Part shown: positions 46,695 through 57,015 of the stretch, in pieces
How positions within the stretch are numbered: the first letter of the stretch is position 1
How the letters are laid out: every line of letters begins with the position of its first letter
DNA from: Guadua angustifolia
Lineage: Eukaryota > Streptophyta > Magnoliopsida > Poales > Poaceae
Direction of reading: 5' to 3'
NCBI GenBank assembly: GCA_036346375.1
Contig: CM070502.1
Span: forward strand, 18,142,924 to 18,206,923
DNA: 64,000 nucleotides
Position numbers and translations under genes: made by a program
Notes under the pieces: generated by a model
Told to the model about the DNA's origin: nothing
The model's database searches: none
What the model saw: only the letters and a program-made list of their open reading frames with translations

Positions 46695-46953
46695 TGAAAG
46701 CGGAAACAATTTCACGCAATAGTATTTGCATTGGCCAAACCGGCACATATATAGGAGAGGTCACAACCAAGGAAGAGATACAACCAAGGAAGGGATAATA
46801 ACGGATTGCATCTAATCCTAGTCATGCCAAATATAACCAATCAGCCAAATACAGAGATGCCGTGTATGGCACTATAGCCCATCCGGCAATACGCATGGCG
46901 TGAGCCCAGGTAAGGACCGAAGATGCAGGAGGGTCATGCATGTATGTCTAACA
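46695..46953 (-). repeat. 5' LTR of the copia element (element orientation)
   Basis: It differs from the 3' LTR at three positions by eye. On the minus strand a TATA-like CTATATATG lies at 46747-46755. Because the receptor-kinase gene is transcribed toward it, this LTR may supply the gene's polyadenylation site. Confidence 0.95.
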
Positions 46954-46993
46954 AAAAGTACTTGGCATATCTTCTGTCATCGCATTCGTCTCC

Positions 46994-49900
46994 TTAATCG
47001 AGTGTGGTTTTGATTGCATGCAGCTCCTTGATGATATCTTTGGTTGACATTCTAGTAGACGGCATTTTCTCAGAGCAGAACATCCCAAGTTTGAGTAGAG
47101 AAATCAGAGAGTCGACCCTTCTTCTGTCTGATGGACCGTCCACTGTTGCAGGGCCATTTTCAAGCTCTGTCACCAATTCCATGTCGATAATGTCCATCGC
47201 TCCGCTGTTCAAGGCCATCCCAACATACTTGCGAAGGCTTAGTCCTTGCTCAAAAGTGTTATCTGTGGGCCTCTTTCCGGTTACCATTTCAAGAATAAGA
47301 ACTCCGAAGCTATAAATGTCTCCATGAGTTGAAACCATATTTCCAGCAGCATACTCTGTTGCATTGAACAGTGATGTCACGATAACTAACAATTAAGGAA
47401 CATTTTATTCTTCCTGATGTACAAGCAACTTGAAGGCTGGGCATAAATTAGCAAGTTCAAGTAGTAGCATATTAAGTAAAATACACTATACTTGAGTAAT
47501 ATACTACTGCATTTGGTTTGAGGCATTTGGCTATAGCTATTCTTCTTTGTAATATGCTTGGTTTCATAAATAAGTGAAGAATTGTGAAGGAAAAAAAATA
47601 TTAGGCTAACCTGGAGGAGCATAACCAATTGTCCCTCTAAATCCCATCGAGCTCGTCGAGAGTTGGAAAGATGAGCATCCCTCTGCAAGAATCCTGGCTA
47701 GTCCAAAGTCTCCAACATGTGCCACCATATCAGCATCCAAAAGCACATTACTTGGTTTAAGATCACAATGCACAATTGGTGCAGCACCATGGAAATGGAG
47801 ATAATCCAATGCACAGGCCACGTCAAACAGTATGTTCACTCTTTGGACAAGACTCAAGTGCCTCTCCTCCCATTGGTTATTTGTGTTAGGATGAAGCCAC
47901 TCTTCTAAGCTGCCATTGGGCATGAAGTCGAACACTATTGCTTTGAAATCGTTGCCATTGAAGTCGATGCTTGAGCAGGCTGTAATTACCTTGACAAGAT
48001 TTCGGTGCCGTAAGTTTCTCATCGCCTCACATTCAGCTGTGAAACTCTTGAGAGCCCCAGGTGTCTGAAGTTTCAGAACTTTTACAGCAACAAGATTTTC
48101 ATTCTCACCAGTTTCATCATACAATTTTCCTCTGTAGACAGATCCGTAGCTCCCGTTGCCCAACAAATTGGTTGTTGAGAAACCATCTGTTGCAAGTGCC
48201 AACTGCTGGCAGGAGACATATTGGTGGCCTCGGATGGATATTGTTGAAAGGCTTTCTCCTGATTTTTTCTTGTGGCAAGCAAGGAAGCCAACGAGCAATG
48301 AAAGGATGCAAGTTGTTGTTGCAACTAGAGAGATAACAACGGCCACCATTGGGAATTTATGCTTTTTCTTCGAAAATTGAAGAGAACATGGAGGCAAATG
48401 AAGGTCTTGGATGCCGCCACAAAGTTTCCCGTTGCCTTGGACTGAAATTCCAGTTGCATTTGCAAAAACTCCAACAGTTGGAACTTCACCATCAAAGTTG
48501 TTGAAAGAAAGGTTCAAATCATAGAGCGTGTTAAAGTCTCCTAAGAACTTTGGTATTTGGCCCGAAAAGTTGTTGCTTGAGAGGTCAAGAATTTCTAAGC
48601 CCTTCAACCCAATCAAGAGTGAGGGAATATTGCCTGTGAATGAATTATTTTGTAGGTAGAGAATTTGGAGAATCTGGCATTGCCCTATAGTAGCAGGAAT
48701 GTCCCCTGAGAGTTGATTGAACGCGGCATCAATCTTCCCAAGATTTTGTAGATTCCCAACTTCAGGAGGTATTGGTCCTTCCAGATGATTACGAGAGATA
48801 TCCAAAACTATTGAGAGTGTTGTGACGTTGAATAAACTCGCGGGGATGGTACCTGTAAAGTTATTAAAACCGAGGCGTAGTTCCAACAAAGAAACCATTT
48901 TTCCTAGAGTGATCGGGATGGTACCACTGAAGGCATTCATTTCAAGTACCAACCAGAACAGTCGAGTTAAATTGCCTATATTAGGTGGGAGTGGCCCACT
49001 CAAGCTATTGTTTCGTAGAGACAAAAATTGCAGATTCCGAAGCATACTGAATGAAGATGGGAGAGTTCCACTGAAGAAATTGTCGCCAAGTTCAAGGATA
49101 TTTAAATTGACAAGGTTACCAATTTCTCTTGGTATATACCCTGATATGTTGTTTCCAACTAGGCTCAGAGCTGTCAGTGATGTGGATAAATTGGAAACTA
49201 CAGAAGGAAGCACTCCACTAAGCCTATTGAAAGAGATTACCAATTGTTGTAACTGGGAGCAATTGGCTAATCCTGTCATAAATCTCCAATCCTCTGGTTC
49301 TTTCGCTTCCAAAGCATTATAATAGAGAGAGAACCACTCGAGGCTTTGTAACCCTCCAAGCTCTGAAGGAACTACACCGCTAAAGTAGTTCTCCGGGATA
49401 TGAAAATGAGAGAGATTAGACGCATTAACCAGTGAAGATGGGAGATGGCCATGAAACATATTTTCTCCGATATAGAATTTCTCGAGTAGAGGAAGTGTAT
49501 TGAATGCGTTTGGAGGTATCGTCCCACTAAGCTCATTGAAGCCTACTCTAAAAATTGCTAGGGATGATATGTTCCAAATAGCAGGAGGGATGGACCCAGT
49601 CAGCTTGTTCAATCCCAGCATAAGCTGAGAGAGTTTAGATAAGCGACCAAGAGATGAAGGTATGCCACCAGATAGATGGTTCATCCGAAGACCAAGACCT
49701 TTGAGGCTGGAGAGATTGCCAATGACGGCAGGAATCTCGCCCGACAGCATGTTTTCCCCAAGATCCAATAAGGTAAGTGAGGACAAGTTTCCCAATGACG
49801 GCGGGATCTCCCCAGAAAAACCATTGGACTGAAGAAACAAAATGGAGAGATTTCTCAAGGTGCCGATCTCACCTGGGATCACACCTTGGAGGTGGTTGTG

Positions 49901-50350
49901 CCCCAAGCTAAGCTCCATGAGCTCGGCGCATCGTCCCAATGTTGTCGGGATGCTTCCTTGTAGAGAATTCATGGTAAGGTTCAGCACTCGGAGTCTACCG
50001 AGACGGCCGAGCTCTTGAGGTATCTGCCCCACGAGGTGGTTCTCCCCAAGGTCTAGTGTGTTGAGGTATGAGAGATTGCCCAAGAATGGCGAGATACGCC
50101 CCGACAACCCAAAGGAGTTGACGTTTAGCTCGACGATCCTCTCTATGTGCTTGCGGCCGCAACCAATGCCCCGCCACCTGCACGGGTGGTTGGAGCTATT
50201 CCACGAAAGGAGCGAGCCAGATGGGTCGGACACCGTAGACTTGAAGGAGAGGAGTGCGAGCACTTGCATGGTGGTGACATTGCCGCTCCCTAGAGACACC
50301 GCATGATAGGGATACAAGGACAGGGTGAAGCACAAGAAGATCAAACTCAT
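46994..50350 (-). CDS. Xa21-type (subfamily XII) LRR receptor-like kinase, non-RD
   Basis: Exon 1 is 50350-47611 and exon 2 is 47355-46994. The 255-bp intron starts GTTAGC and ends CAACAG, splitting the Glu codon of APPE. The spliced protein is 1,033 residues, the usual size for this family. A signal peptide (about 1-19) is followed by the LRR N-cap (W50, CRWRGIGC 57-64), more than 20 plant-type LRRs (about 71-640), the Cys pair near 644-655, a membrane span (about 666-692) and a Ser/Thr kinase. Kinase residues seen are GNGSYG (731-736), K757, HCD at 861-863 and DFG at 881. Cys before the catalytic Asp makes it non-RD, typical of innate-immunity receptors such as Xa21 and FLS2. The ligand cannot be predicted. 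No stop or frameshift is seen, so it may be functional. A copia element sits 40 bp after the stop. Confidence 0.95.
47356..47610 (-). other. Intron of the receptor-kinase gene
   Basis: GT at the donor (CTCCAG then GTTAGC) and AG at the acceptor (CAACAG then AGTATG) were placed so that the APPEY reading continues. The position, between APP and EY of the activation segment, is the conserved single intron of subfamily XII receptor kinases. Confidence 0.9.
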
Positions 50351-50437
50351 GATTTATTTCTAGTTACTTTAGAGGGAGGGGAAGAATTGCGGTTGAGAGG
50401 TAAAGTGTGATGAGTAGAAATTCACTTGGAAGTGATC

Positions 50438-50450
50438 GTATAAATAGGGG
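50438..50450 (-). promoter_or_regulatory. Possible TATA element of the receptor-kinase gene
   Basis: On the minus strand CCCCTATTTATAC lies about 90 bp before the ATG at 50350, a suitable distance for a short leader. The same plus-strand word TATAAATAGGG also occurs at 50487 and 50622. Confidence 0.4.
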
Positions 50451-50506
50451 CACTCATGCAATCGCTTTCAATTTGTGGTGTACTCGTATAAATAGGGATC
50501 ATTTGG

Positions 50507-50610
50507 ATATTTGCCACTCCTCAATTTGAAAATTAGATGGCATGTACAAATCATGCAACGGCATTTTTTGTACATGCCATCCAATTTTCAAATTGAATAG
50601 TGGAAAATAT
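50507..50610. repeat. Foldback with 44-bp arms in the kinase promoter region
   Basis: 50507-50550 and 50567-50610 are inverted copies (GATGGCATGTACAAA versus TTTGTACATGCCATC) with about four mismatches and a 16-base loop. It lies 155-260 bp before the kinase ATG. Confidence 0.85.
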
Positions 50611-50698
50611 TCAATTATTCCTATAAATAGGGCAATCATGTGGTGCACCCCAGAAACAGGGCATCGATGTAAGGAAATATCTCAAGAATCATTTCTCG

Positions 50699-51011
50699 GT
50701 GAAATACCATACAACTGAACTAAAAAAGTTTCAAAAATTCTGAAAAAATCATGGATGTACATCTCAACTTACCCCATCAAATTATCTTATTCATATAATA
50801 GCAGTTACAAAAAGACAAAGTCAGCATGAACAGTGATTTTTACTGTTCATCACTATTCATTTTTGCTGTTTGTTTTTTTTGTAACTGCTAGTATCGGATG
50901 AATTTGATCATGAAATTTTATATGTAGGTGGGGTAAGTTGAGATGTACATCCATGATTTTTTTCAGAATTTTTTGAAACTTTTTTTAGTTCAGTTGCATG
51001 GTGGTTTCACG
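50699..51011. mobile_element. Foldback MITE with arms of about 140 bp upstream of the kinase
   Basis: The left arm begins GGTGAAATACCATACAACTG and the right arm ends CAGTTGCATGGTGGTTTCAC. Shared inner words include AAATCATGGATGTACATCTC/GAGATGTACATCCATGATTT. The centre contains ACTGTTCATCACTATTCAT. The superfamily is uncertain and no target duplication is clear. Confidence 0.75.
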
Positions 51012-51140
51012 GAGGGGGGTTGCACCGATATGTTGCCCTGATGTAATCACCCTCTTGTGGTGCACTCATCCAATCGCTTTTAATTTGTGCACCAACCCTC
51101 TTGCGGTGCACTCATTCAATGGCTTTCAATTTGTGCACCA

Positions 51141-51699
51141 AATCAACATAATTTTTAAAAAATATATATATATGTATGTTAAGAGTAACAAAAATGAGAA
51201 AAATCTAGCAAATGATAAATCAAAGGGAAAAAAAGAGGAATGATACTGACCATAGCAAAGTTGTCTTTTTTTTTCCTTCTGACACATTTTTTTAGAGGAA
51301 GCTGAAAACTTTATTGCACAAATATATCAAGATTACAATCCTCACGAAGAGGTGAGACACGAAAACTAAGGAATACACCTTGCCACTCTTGCAGGCGAAC
51401 CCGATTGTGTACAAGCGAATTTAGCACAACAATAGGCTAGGTTATTTGCATCGCACCGCACAACTTGAAAGGAAACTTTTAATTTAAAGTCGAGAGTTTA
51501 AAGGGTGCTAGAACACACTATATACAAGATCGTCAAAAAAAAATTGGAATTTTTTACGTTGATCTGTTGCAAAACCGAAAGTTGATCGCATGAGTTAAAA
51601 AAGAGTGATTGTATATTATATTGCCCATGAGACTACGGGATCGCAAATAAAATACTCGGTAGGCTCACGTTGAATAAAAAATTAAGGCTTGTTATATTA
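51141..51699. other. A/T-rich intergenic region, no gene
   Basis: AT runs at 51160-51175 and a polymorphic-looking A/T stretch occur. A stretch at 51290-51370 (TTTATTGCACAAATATATCA) resembles the 3' part of a retroelement read on the minus strand, but it is not assigned. Confidence 0.3.
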
Positions 51700-52085
51700 T
51701 ATTGCCTTAGTGTGTTTTCCTGAAGTTTTCTCACATGAAGGTTTTTAACGAGGCAACTAGTGCAACATAAAGTGCGAGTACAATGTATTCTTTTCTCCAT
51801 CTCCTTTTTTCCACTGGGTTTTTGAGTGGAGTTTTTTATAAAATATGTGCATTACGCGGTATTCATCTAAGGATGAGTGTTATGAGATAAGATATTCCAA
51901 CCGTATTCAGTTAGACTTTATCTCTTATGTGTGGGCGAATCCGAACTCATCTCTTGCTGTTTTCCGTTATATATTGGGCATCCCCGTATACAAGAATTAA
52001 TCTAATAAAGCGAGAGAGCTTTGCCCGCTCTACTTTGTGTGCGCTCTACTTCTTGTTCTTGTGATTTTATTGGCGTGCAATTGAT
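51700..52085 (+). mobile_element. Probable copia 3' end and LTR fragment
   Basis: CACATGAAGGTTTTTAACGAGGCAAC (about 51734) and CCACTGGGTTTTTG (about 51812) are words typical of the stretch between RNase H and the 3' LTR of many copia elements. GATGAGTGTTATGAGATAAG, GGCATCCCCGTATACAAG and AGCGAGAGAGCTTTGCCC follow as in an LTR. The ends are not defined. Confidence 0.45.
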
Positions 52086-53090
52086 TGATCATAAATGAAC
52101 GGCTACGTTTTTACAACAAGGCTCATGCACGTTAAATTGAAAATTAGTTAGCGTCTCCAAACTTGCCACATGGAACTAGAACCGGGCTGGAAAGGAATCC
52201 AACATCACAGGCCGGCAGTACGTACGTCCTGGTAACACTAGAGACAACAGATTCTGGGACCTCGTTTATTTGTCTGTAGTCTACTTCAAAAGTCTATACG
52301 ATAGCAGCGTCGATTGGGGCTCCGGTCTTCGTCCCGCGTCAAAGACGGCAGGACCACGATCTTAGATGACCGACTAGACGTTCGGCAATTTGCTTTGTTC
52401 TTGACGTCTTTTACTACCTGCTCATTAAAATTTGCAAATATGAGTTCTTTGTTTATTCGGAACATGGGGTTTGCTTTGTTTGTAGCATTTGGTTCTACAA
52501 TCTCTACATTCTTATACCAAATATAACCAGGCTGTGAGTTCTAGGATGGATTCTACTTCTACCTCAACCAAGAAGGAAGACAAGGGATGCTAAAAGCCAA
52601 ATGAAAAGAAGAAAAAACATATGAAAACATAAGAAAGCTTATGCTGTTTTGCAAACCCTGGACTTAGTATCGGACAACCTAGTACACCCAAGAGTAAGCG
52701 AACTCGCCAGACATTCGGTATTGGCCGCTCAAATCACAGGCGTCGGCCATGGAGCTCGAGGGCGAGGCTCAAGCGACGCTGCGGCAAAAACCATGAGAAT
52801 GCGGGAGATTAGGCGCGCGGGCGTGGTATGGGATTTCCAATGGGGCCACAGCATCAAGTGGGCAACCGCTTCGTCAGACCGCCTAATCAATGTACACGCC
52901 GGACAAATTAACAAAGAACAGATCTTAGTTTAAAAAACAAGTGCATTTAACCGATTATACAAGCTAGAGTACACGTTTGAAATACTGCTGCACATTTGGA
53001 CATTTTCCTTCGCAACTGATTAAAGCGGCAGAAGTAGGCGCATCGTATGTTTTTTTTTTCAATTGAATTTGTATTCGTCGCAATCTACAT
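52086..53090. other. Intergenic, no gene recognised
   Basis: Small open frames (70 and 94 codons) at 52314-52526 and 52649-52933 have no recognisable domain and no gene-like context. Nothing else is seen. Confidence 0.3.
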
Positions 53091-53091
53091 T

Positions 53092-53390
53092 TGGAACGTT
53101 TTTTCTGACTGGTGACTATATTGTGAAGTGAGTCAAGTGGCAGCAAACTAAGCAGATGATGACAGGAAGAAAGAGGCACGATTACACAAGACGCATAAAT
53201 TAGGGCGTAAGACAACCGTGCAGGCCCTAATTTGTTTATTCTGAGAAGTATCGTGTCGAAATATTTACAAGAAACAAAAGGGCCACAATTATTGCTGTAA
53301 TACAAACACAGGCCAGGTGACAACTTTGTATACACGGCGACGGAAGATCATCGGTCATTAGGTCTTCGAGGTGTCGTCACTCCTTGCAGG
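53092..53390. repeat. Segmental repeat, copy 1 (partner at 59205-59635)
   Basis: The sequence from GAACGTTTTTTCTGACTGGTGAC to GGTCTTCGAGGTGTCGTCA matches 59205-59635 except for an extra block in that copy. On the minus strand the end reads DDTSKT then a stop, followed by 3'-UTR-like DNA. It may be the 3' end of an unidentified gene. Confidence 0.85.
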
Positions 53391-53434
53391 TGAAGTTTAA
53401 TTTCCTTTGTGGCCGAGGTAAAAGAGACGGTGTT

Positions 53435-53740
53435 TTTGGTTCAGTACCGGTTCATTACCGGCTCACTATAGATCAGGCCTTCCATACCGGCTCATCAATC
53501 CCGGTTGGATTTGAACCGTACTGATGAGGGCTTCAGTACCGGTTCATTGGCTATAGGATCGTGTGCTTTTTAGTACCGGTTCGTAACACTAACCGGCATC
53601 GATGTTCATCGATCAAGACGGTTCGTATGTTACGAACCGGTACTAAAGGCGGGTATATTAGTACCGGTTCGTAACACCTAACCGGTATCGATAGATGGCA
53701 TCGATCGGTTCGTTTACGAACCGCATCGACGCTCGCTTGA
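53435..53740. repeat. ACCGGTT subterminal-repeat cluster (CACTA-derived)
   Basis: At least ten direct and inverted copies of GTACCGGTTC occur, the same family as the element at 26342-33520. The termini are not visible. It is likely the end of another member or a MITE derivative. Confidence 0.7.
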
Positions 53741-53783
53741 GGAAAGTACAAAAGGAATGCATATTCTATATATATCAAGACGC

Positions 53784-53862
53784 TGATGGTGGGTGGGTTG
53801 GTTAGAAAGGTGAGGCCGGAGTCACGAGGTTCCAGGTTCGAGTCTTGGGTTCGCCATATTTT
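53784..53862 (+). other. tRNA-derived SINE-like segment (weak)
   Basis: An A-box-like TTGGTTAGAAAGGTG (about 53796) is followed after about 20 bases by GGTTCGAGTC (about 53832), a good B box of RNA polymerase III promoters. No cloverleaf folds out, so it is not a tRNA gene. It may be part of the neighbouring transposon. Confidence 0.3.
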
Positions 53863-53867
53863 TTAGA

Positions 53868-54008
53868 ACCGTAGGAGGGCTTTAGTCCCGGTTGAGCGAA
53901 CCGGGACTAAAGGTCATAGACCTTTAGTCCCGGATGGACTGTCCTGGTTTGGCAATCAGGACTAAAACCAGTTGCCAACTGAGACTAAATGTTGTTTCCC
54001 TGGTAGTG
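53868..54008. mobile_element. Small inverted-repeat MITE (TTTAGTCCCGG family)
   Basis: TTTAGTCCCGGTTGAGCG and CGAACCGGGACTAAAGG are inverted copies, as is CCTTTAGTCCCGG. The right end CCCTGGTAGTG looks like an eroded CACTA-type terminus. The right part abuts the nitrilase fragment and lengthens its frame. Confidence 0.55.
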
Positions 54009-54245
54009 GGTCTTCACGGTCAAGCTCAGCATTTCAGGTCGTGAGTAGTGTCCCACAACGTCGAACTCAAACTTGGCTCGAACAATCAGTCCAAGATCTG
54101 GAAACCATATCACGCAATTCTGGGGAGGAACTGGTTTGCTGACAGGACAAGGCATCCCCCCTTGAATGGCGATGTGTGTCATGGAAGCCTGCCAACTTAG
54201 CAGGAAATCAGCAGTGGGAGCACAGTATATTTCAACACCTGGATA
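53997..54245 (-). pseudogene. Nitrilase (NIT4-like) C-terminal gene fragment
   Basis: On the minus strand an acceptor-like TTTATCCAG is followed by GVEIYCAPTADFLLSWQASMTHIAIQGG (from 54242), the block after the catalytic Cys region of plant NIT4 nitrilases. The frame then goes to PDLGLIVRAKFEFDVVGHYSRPEMLSLTVKT, the NIT4 C-terminus. About 60 residues between the two blocks are missing or replaced by MPCPVSKPVPPQNCVIWF. The catalytic Cys exon is absent. NIT4 enzymes convert beta-cyanoalanine in cyanide detoxification; this fragment cannot do so. The identification is by remembered family motifs. Confidence 0.72.
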
Positions 54246-54598
54246 AACATAGGAGAAAGGACCTTAAGAGAATATGAACCCAAGTACATGCATGTGGCAT
54301 GGTGCATTTTCAGCATTTATCTCTTCTTGTTTTGAATTACATTTCTGTTTTTTGTTTCAATGTAGTGTTGTCTGTTTAACAGGTTGCACAAACCTAGACT
54401 TTTTTGTGGCATCTCCATAGCTGACAATAGAAATGAATAATCTTGCCCCAGAAAGTGCTGAGGTTGAGCAATATACTATGTATCTCGAGTTGAAAATTTC
54501 GTTGTTTTTTATACTTACTCTTTGATATTACCCCCGCGAGTATATGGTTGACTTTTTACTCTTTGATACCATTTAATTTTCTCCTCCCGTAACAATTA

Positions 54599-54881
54599 CT
54601 CCCACCATTCATTTTTATAAGGCTTATTTTTTGAATGATCTTGTTCACAAATATAAGGCTTGCATGTAAATTTAATGAGGTCTTTCCTTCTATACCCCTA
54701 TTTATTCTCTCTCAAACATATGCATTTATTCATTACCACTCACATAAAGTATATCTTTCAACTTCCAAAACAATTAAGTGGAGGCATCTAAGTCATTTTC
54801 TCTCGTACATTTCTCAATTTTAACGCAACCTTAGTTCTTGTGCAAAGTCAAAGTACGCCTTATAAAAATGAACGGAGGGAG
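54599..54881. mobile_element. Stowaway-type MITE with TA target duplication
   Basis: The ends are CTCCCACCATTCATTTTTAT (left) and the inverted CTCCCTCCGTTCATTTTTAT (right), and TA flanks it on both sides (54597-54598 and 54882-54883). CTCCCTCC ends and TA duplication define Stowaway (Tc1/mariner) MITEs. It is 283 bp and non-coding. Confidence 0.88.
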
Positions 54882-54883
54882 TA

Positions 54884-56416
54884 GGAATCTCCCTGTTGGT
54901 TACTGCAAGTCAATCTTCACTATCTTAAAGATCGCAATCACAATTATATGAACCAAACAAAGAAGGAAGTTGGAGTACGGGCTACCGACTTCTATGCCAT
55001 GCCTCCATTCATGATGTGAAAGGCAACGGCCATAGAAAAAGTCTAAAGCAATTATTGTTTCACCATATGCATAACTGAGAAGAAAAGCAATGATGCCATC
55101 AACATTTGAACCCTCGATATCCAAAATGGATTAGCTCATATCAGAACAGCATCCCCCCATCTGGTAGGGGAACTTGAGTGTCACTCAGTGACATGCCTGT
55201 AAAAGTTTGCTTGCATAATATGTGTATGTATCGCACATTAAACACCTCATTTTCCCAGCAAGAAAAACCATCCGCACAACTCACCAACTGTGCCAATTCT
55301 ATTCGTTTCCATGTGGCCCATTGACACAGAGAAAACCCAGCATTTCATTTAACTAAGATCAAAATCACCTAATACTATGGAAGTACCTTGGGCCAAGGGA
55401 CGTAATGCCCATGAGCGTCCGACCCAGGGACGCAACACCCAACAGCTTCCGGCCGAGGCACAGTAACGTAATGCCCATGAACATCGGGCTCTGGTATGTA
55501 ATACCCATGAGCGTCTGGGCTGCGAAGGGAGTTGTATGGGCCACGGACTGAGCCCCCAATAGGACAATTTGCGCTTTGATGTCACATAACAAGTATTGGA
55601 TTTTGGATATAAAAAAGCGATTACTAAGGATCACACGTCCGATTACTTTGCAATATTTTTTGCAACGCTTGGATCATTTTTTGTTCTGATACGTGCAACA
55701 TTTTTTTTCAACGCTTGTAACATTTGTTTACTGTACCATATTTCTACTATTATCGAAGGAAAATGTTACACGCCTTGAAAAAAAATGTTACATCCGTAGA
55801 GAAAAATGTTACAACACGTTCAAAAATTTCAGACGTCTGAGCTGAAGTCATTCTGTATAAAAAAAAGTACAGGTACGCTAAGATTTTTCCTGACCTGACG
55901 TCTCTAGGTAAATTAGCATATCACGAAAACCATTTTTTTTCAATGGCACGTCAACATTATGGAAATTCGTATCAGTGGTATACTGAGACTGTGAATTCCC
56001 TGCATGACAGCTGCTGCTAGCGAATTGTATATTCTTTCTAGCAACCCACACTTGCAACGCTAGTGTGCCTTCGTGCTCCGTTTCGCAGGCAGGCAGAACC
56101 ACAAAGAAACAATACTTGCTCATGGGCAACCAACAAATCGAGAGGACGACACGCAAGGATATGCACCAGATAATAAGTTGGCCAAATAGCTGCAGAGATA
56201 GTGAAGCCTAATACAACATCCACCTAACATTAACTTCCCCCTGTCTACAATGCGCGTTCACGAGGATTCAAATGTAAGTTCGTCTCTCACGTCACTGGAG
56301 CAAATCAGTTTACAATAGGTTTAAGTGACAATTAAAAGAAGATATGACAAGCTTCAAGGCCGCCGCTCAGGGGTGTCACTTTTCTTGTTTGAAACAGTAA
56401 TCTGTCAACAGACAAC
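54884..56416. other. Region between the nitrilase and proteasome fragments
   Basis: A minus-strand segment around 55130-54900 reads DIEGSNVDGIIAFLLSYAYGET without a known match. 55380-55520 is a four-unit minisatellite. 55640-55800 has repeated AATGTTAC words. A minus-strand stretch at 55880-56220 is open but unrecognised. No host gene is assigned. Confidence 0.35.
55380..55520. repeat. Minisatellite with units of about 30-36 bp
   Basis: Four units of the type ACGTAATGCCCATGAGCGTC (at about 55400, 55430, 55463 and 55496) occur in a row, each diverged from the others. Minus-strand reading gives repeated LMGITSLG words, so it may once have been coding. Confidence 0.65.
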
Positions 56417-57015
56417 TTACTCCACCTCTTCCAAGAAATCCTTGATCTCTGCTGGGCTTAGGACTCTGCATTTTGTATGGAAAATATTACTTGTAAGTAA
56501 ACCACTTGAAGGCAGCAAGGAATTTTTGCACTCATCAAACAGCTTTAGTATGACAGTCGCAAAAGATAAAATAGAAGTACAAGCACAGACATATTGGACA
56601 AAATCTAATAACAGGTGGCAAAGATCTTGGACTGGTCAACATCTACGTGACCATGAGAATCATAAATTTGACTATTGCTCAATGGTTATAGTAAGGAGTT
56701 TCGAGGAATACATAAAAGATTGAGCACATGGGAAGAGGCAAAAGGAACATAACATCTGATAAATATGCAGTAAAAGCAGCTTGATTGAGTTTGTATGGCG
56801 TACTTGAATTCACGGTCAGATCGAATAATTCCAACTTCAATATTGTTTGAAGAGATTTGTCCTTCATATCTGCAAGTCCAGAATCAGTCAGTAACTCAGT
56901 AAGGATGTTTTGCAAGTAGTAACAGAAGTAACAAGTGGGATGTGATACCCCTCTTCCAGAGCTAAAATTGCAATATGGATGGCATCATCAAGCTCCAAAT
57001 CGTGAGTGATGTTTG
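56417..57015 (-). pseudogene. 20S proteasome alpha-2 subunit gene, 3' exons only
   Basis: Three minus-strand exons fit together. The first ends at 56949 and reads HDLELDDAIHIAILALEEG. The second is 56869-56804, reading YEGQISSNNIEVGIIRSDREFK, with AG and GT at its edges. The third is 56465-56417, reading VLSPAEIKDFLEEVE then TAA. Joined, they give the C-terminus of plant proteasome subunit alpha type-2 (PAB1). Splice phases match and there is no stop. The earlier exons that make up most of the protein are not in the upstream sequence (57015-58300), so this is a truncated copy. The short frame above 57015 is broken. Confidence 0.78.

Larger units (their letters stand above)
35379..46953 (-). 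mobile_element. Ty1/copia retrotransposon with AAAAG target-site duplication, interrupted twice
   Basis: Identical-length LTRs (259 bp) bound it at 35379-35637 and 46695-46953, and AAAAG occurs at 35374-35378 and 46954-46958. Read on the minus strand the order is gag, protease, integrase, reverse transcriptase, RNase H, which is the copia order. The LTRs differ at 3 of 259 positions by eye, so it is younger than the gypsy element at 189-7985. The 11.6-kb length comes from two inserts, a 4.8-kb solo-LTR-like element and the 1.4-kb LTR copy B. It inserted 40 bp after the stop codon of the receptor kinase, in the same direction. Confidence 0.96.
50448..51140. repeat. Dispersed duplicate words in the kinase upstream region
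   Basis: GCACTCATGCAATCGCTTTCAATTTG-like words occur at 50450, 51063 and 51106, with three copies of TATAAATAGGG. The upstream region seems to have been built by local duplication around two inserted foldbacks. Confidence 0.55.

Noticed and set aside
47386..47688. Extra minus-strand frame at the kinase intron
   Set aside because: It lies across the intron in another frame; the splice sites and kinase motifs explain the region.
48822..49322. 166-codon plus-strand open frame in the kinase gene
   Set aside because: It is antisense to the LRR region, whose repeat periodicity keeps the opposite strand open.
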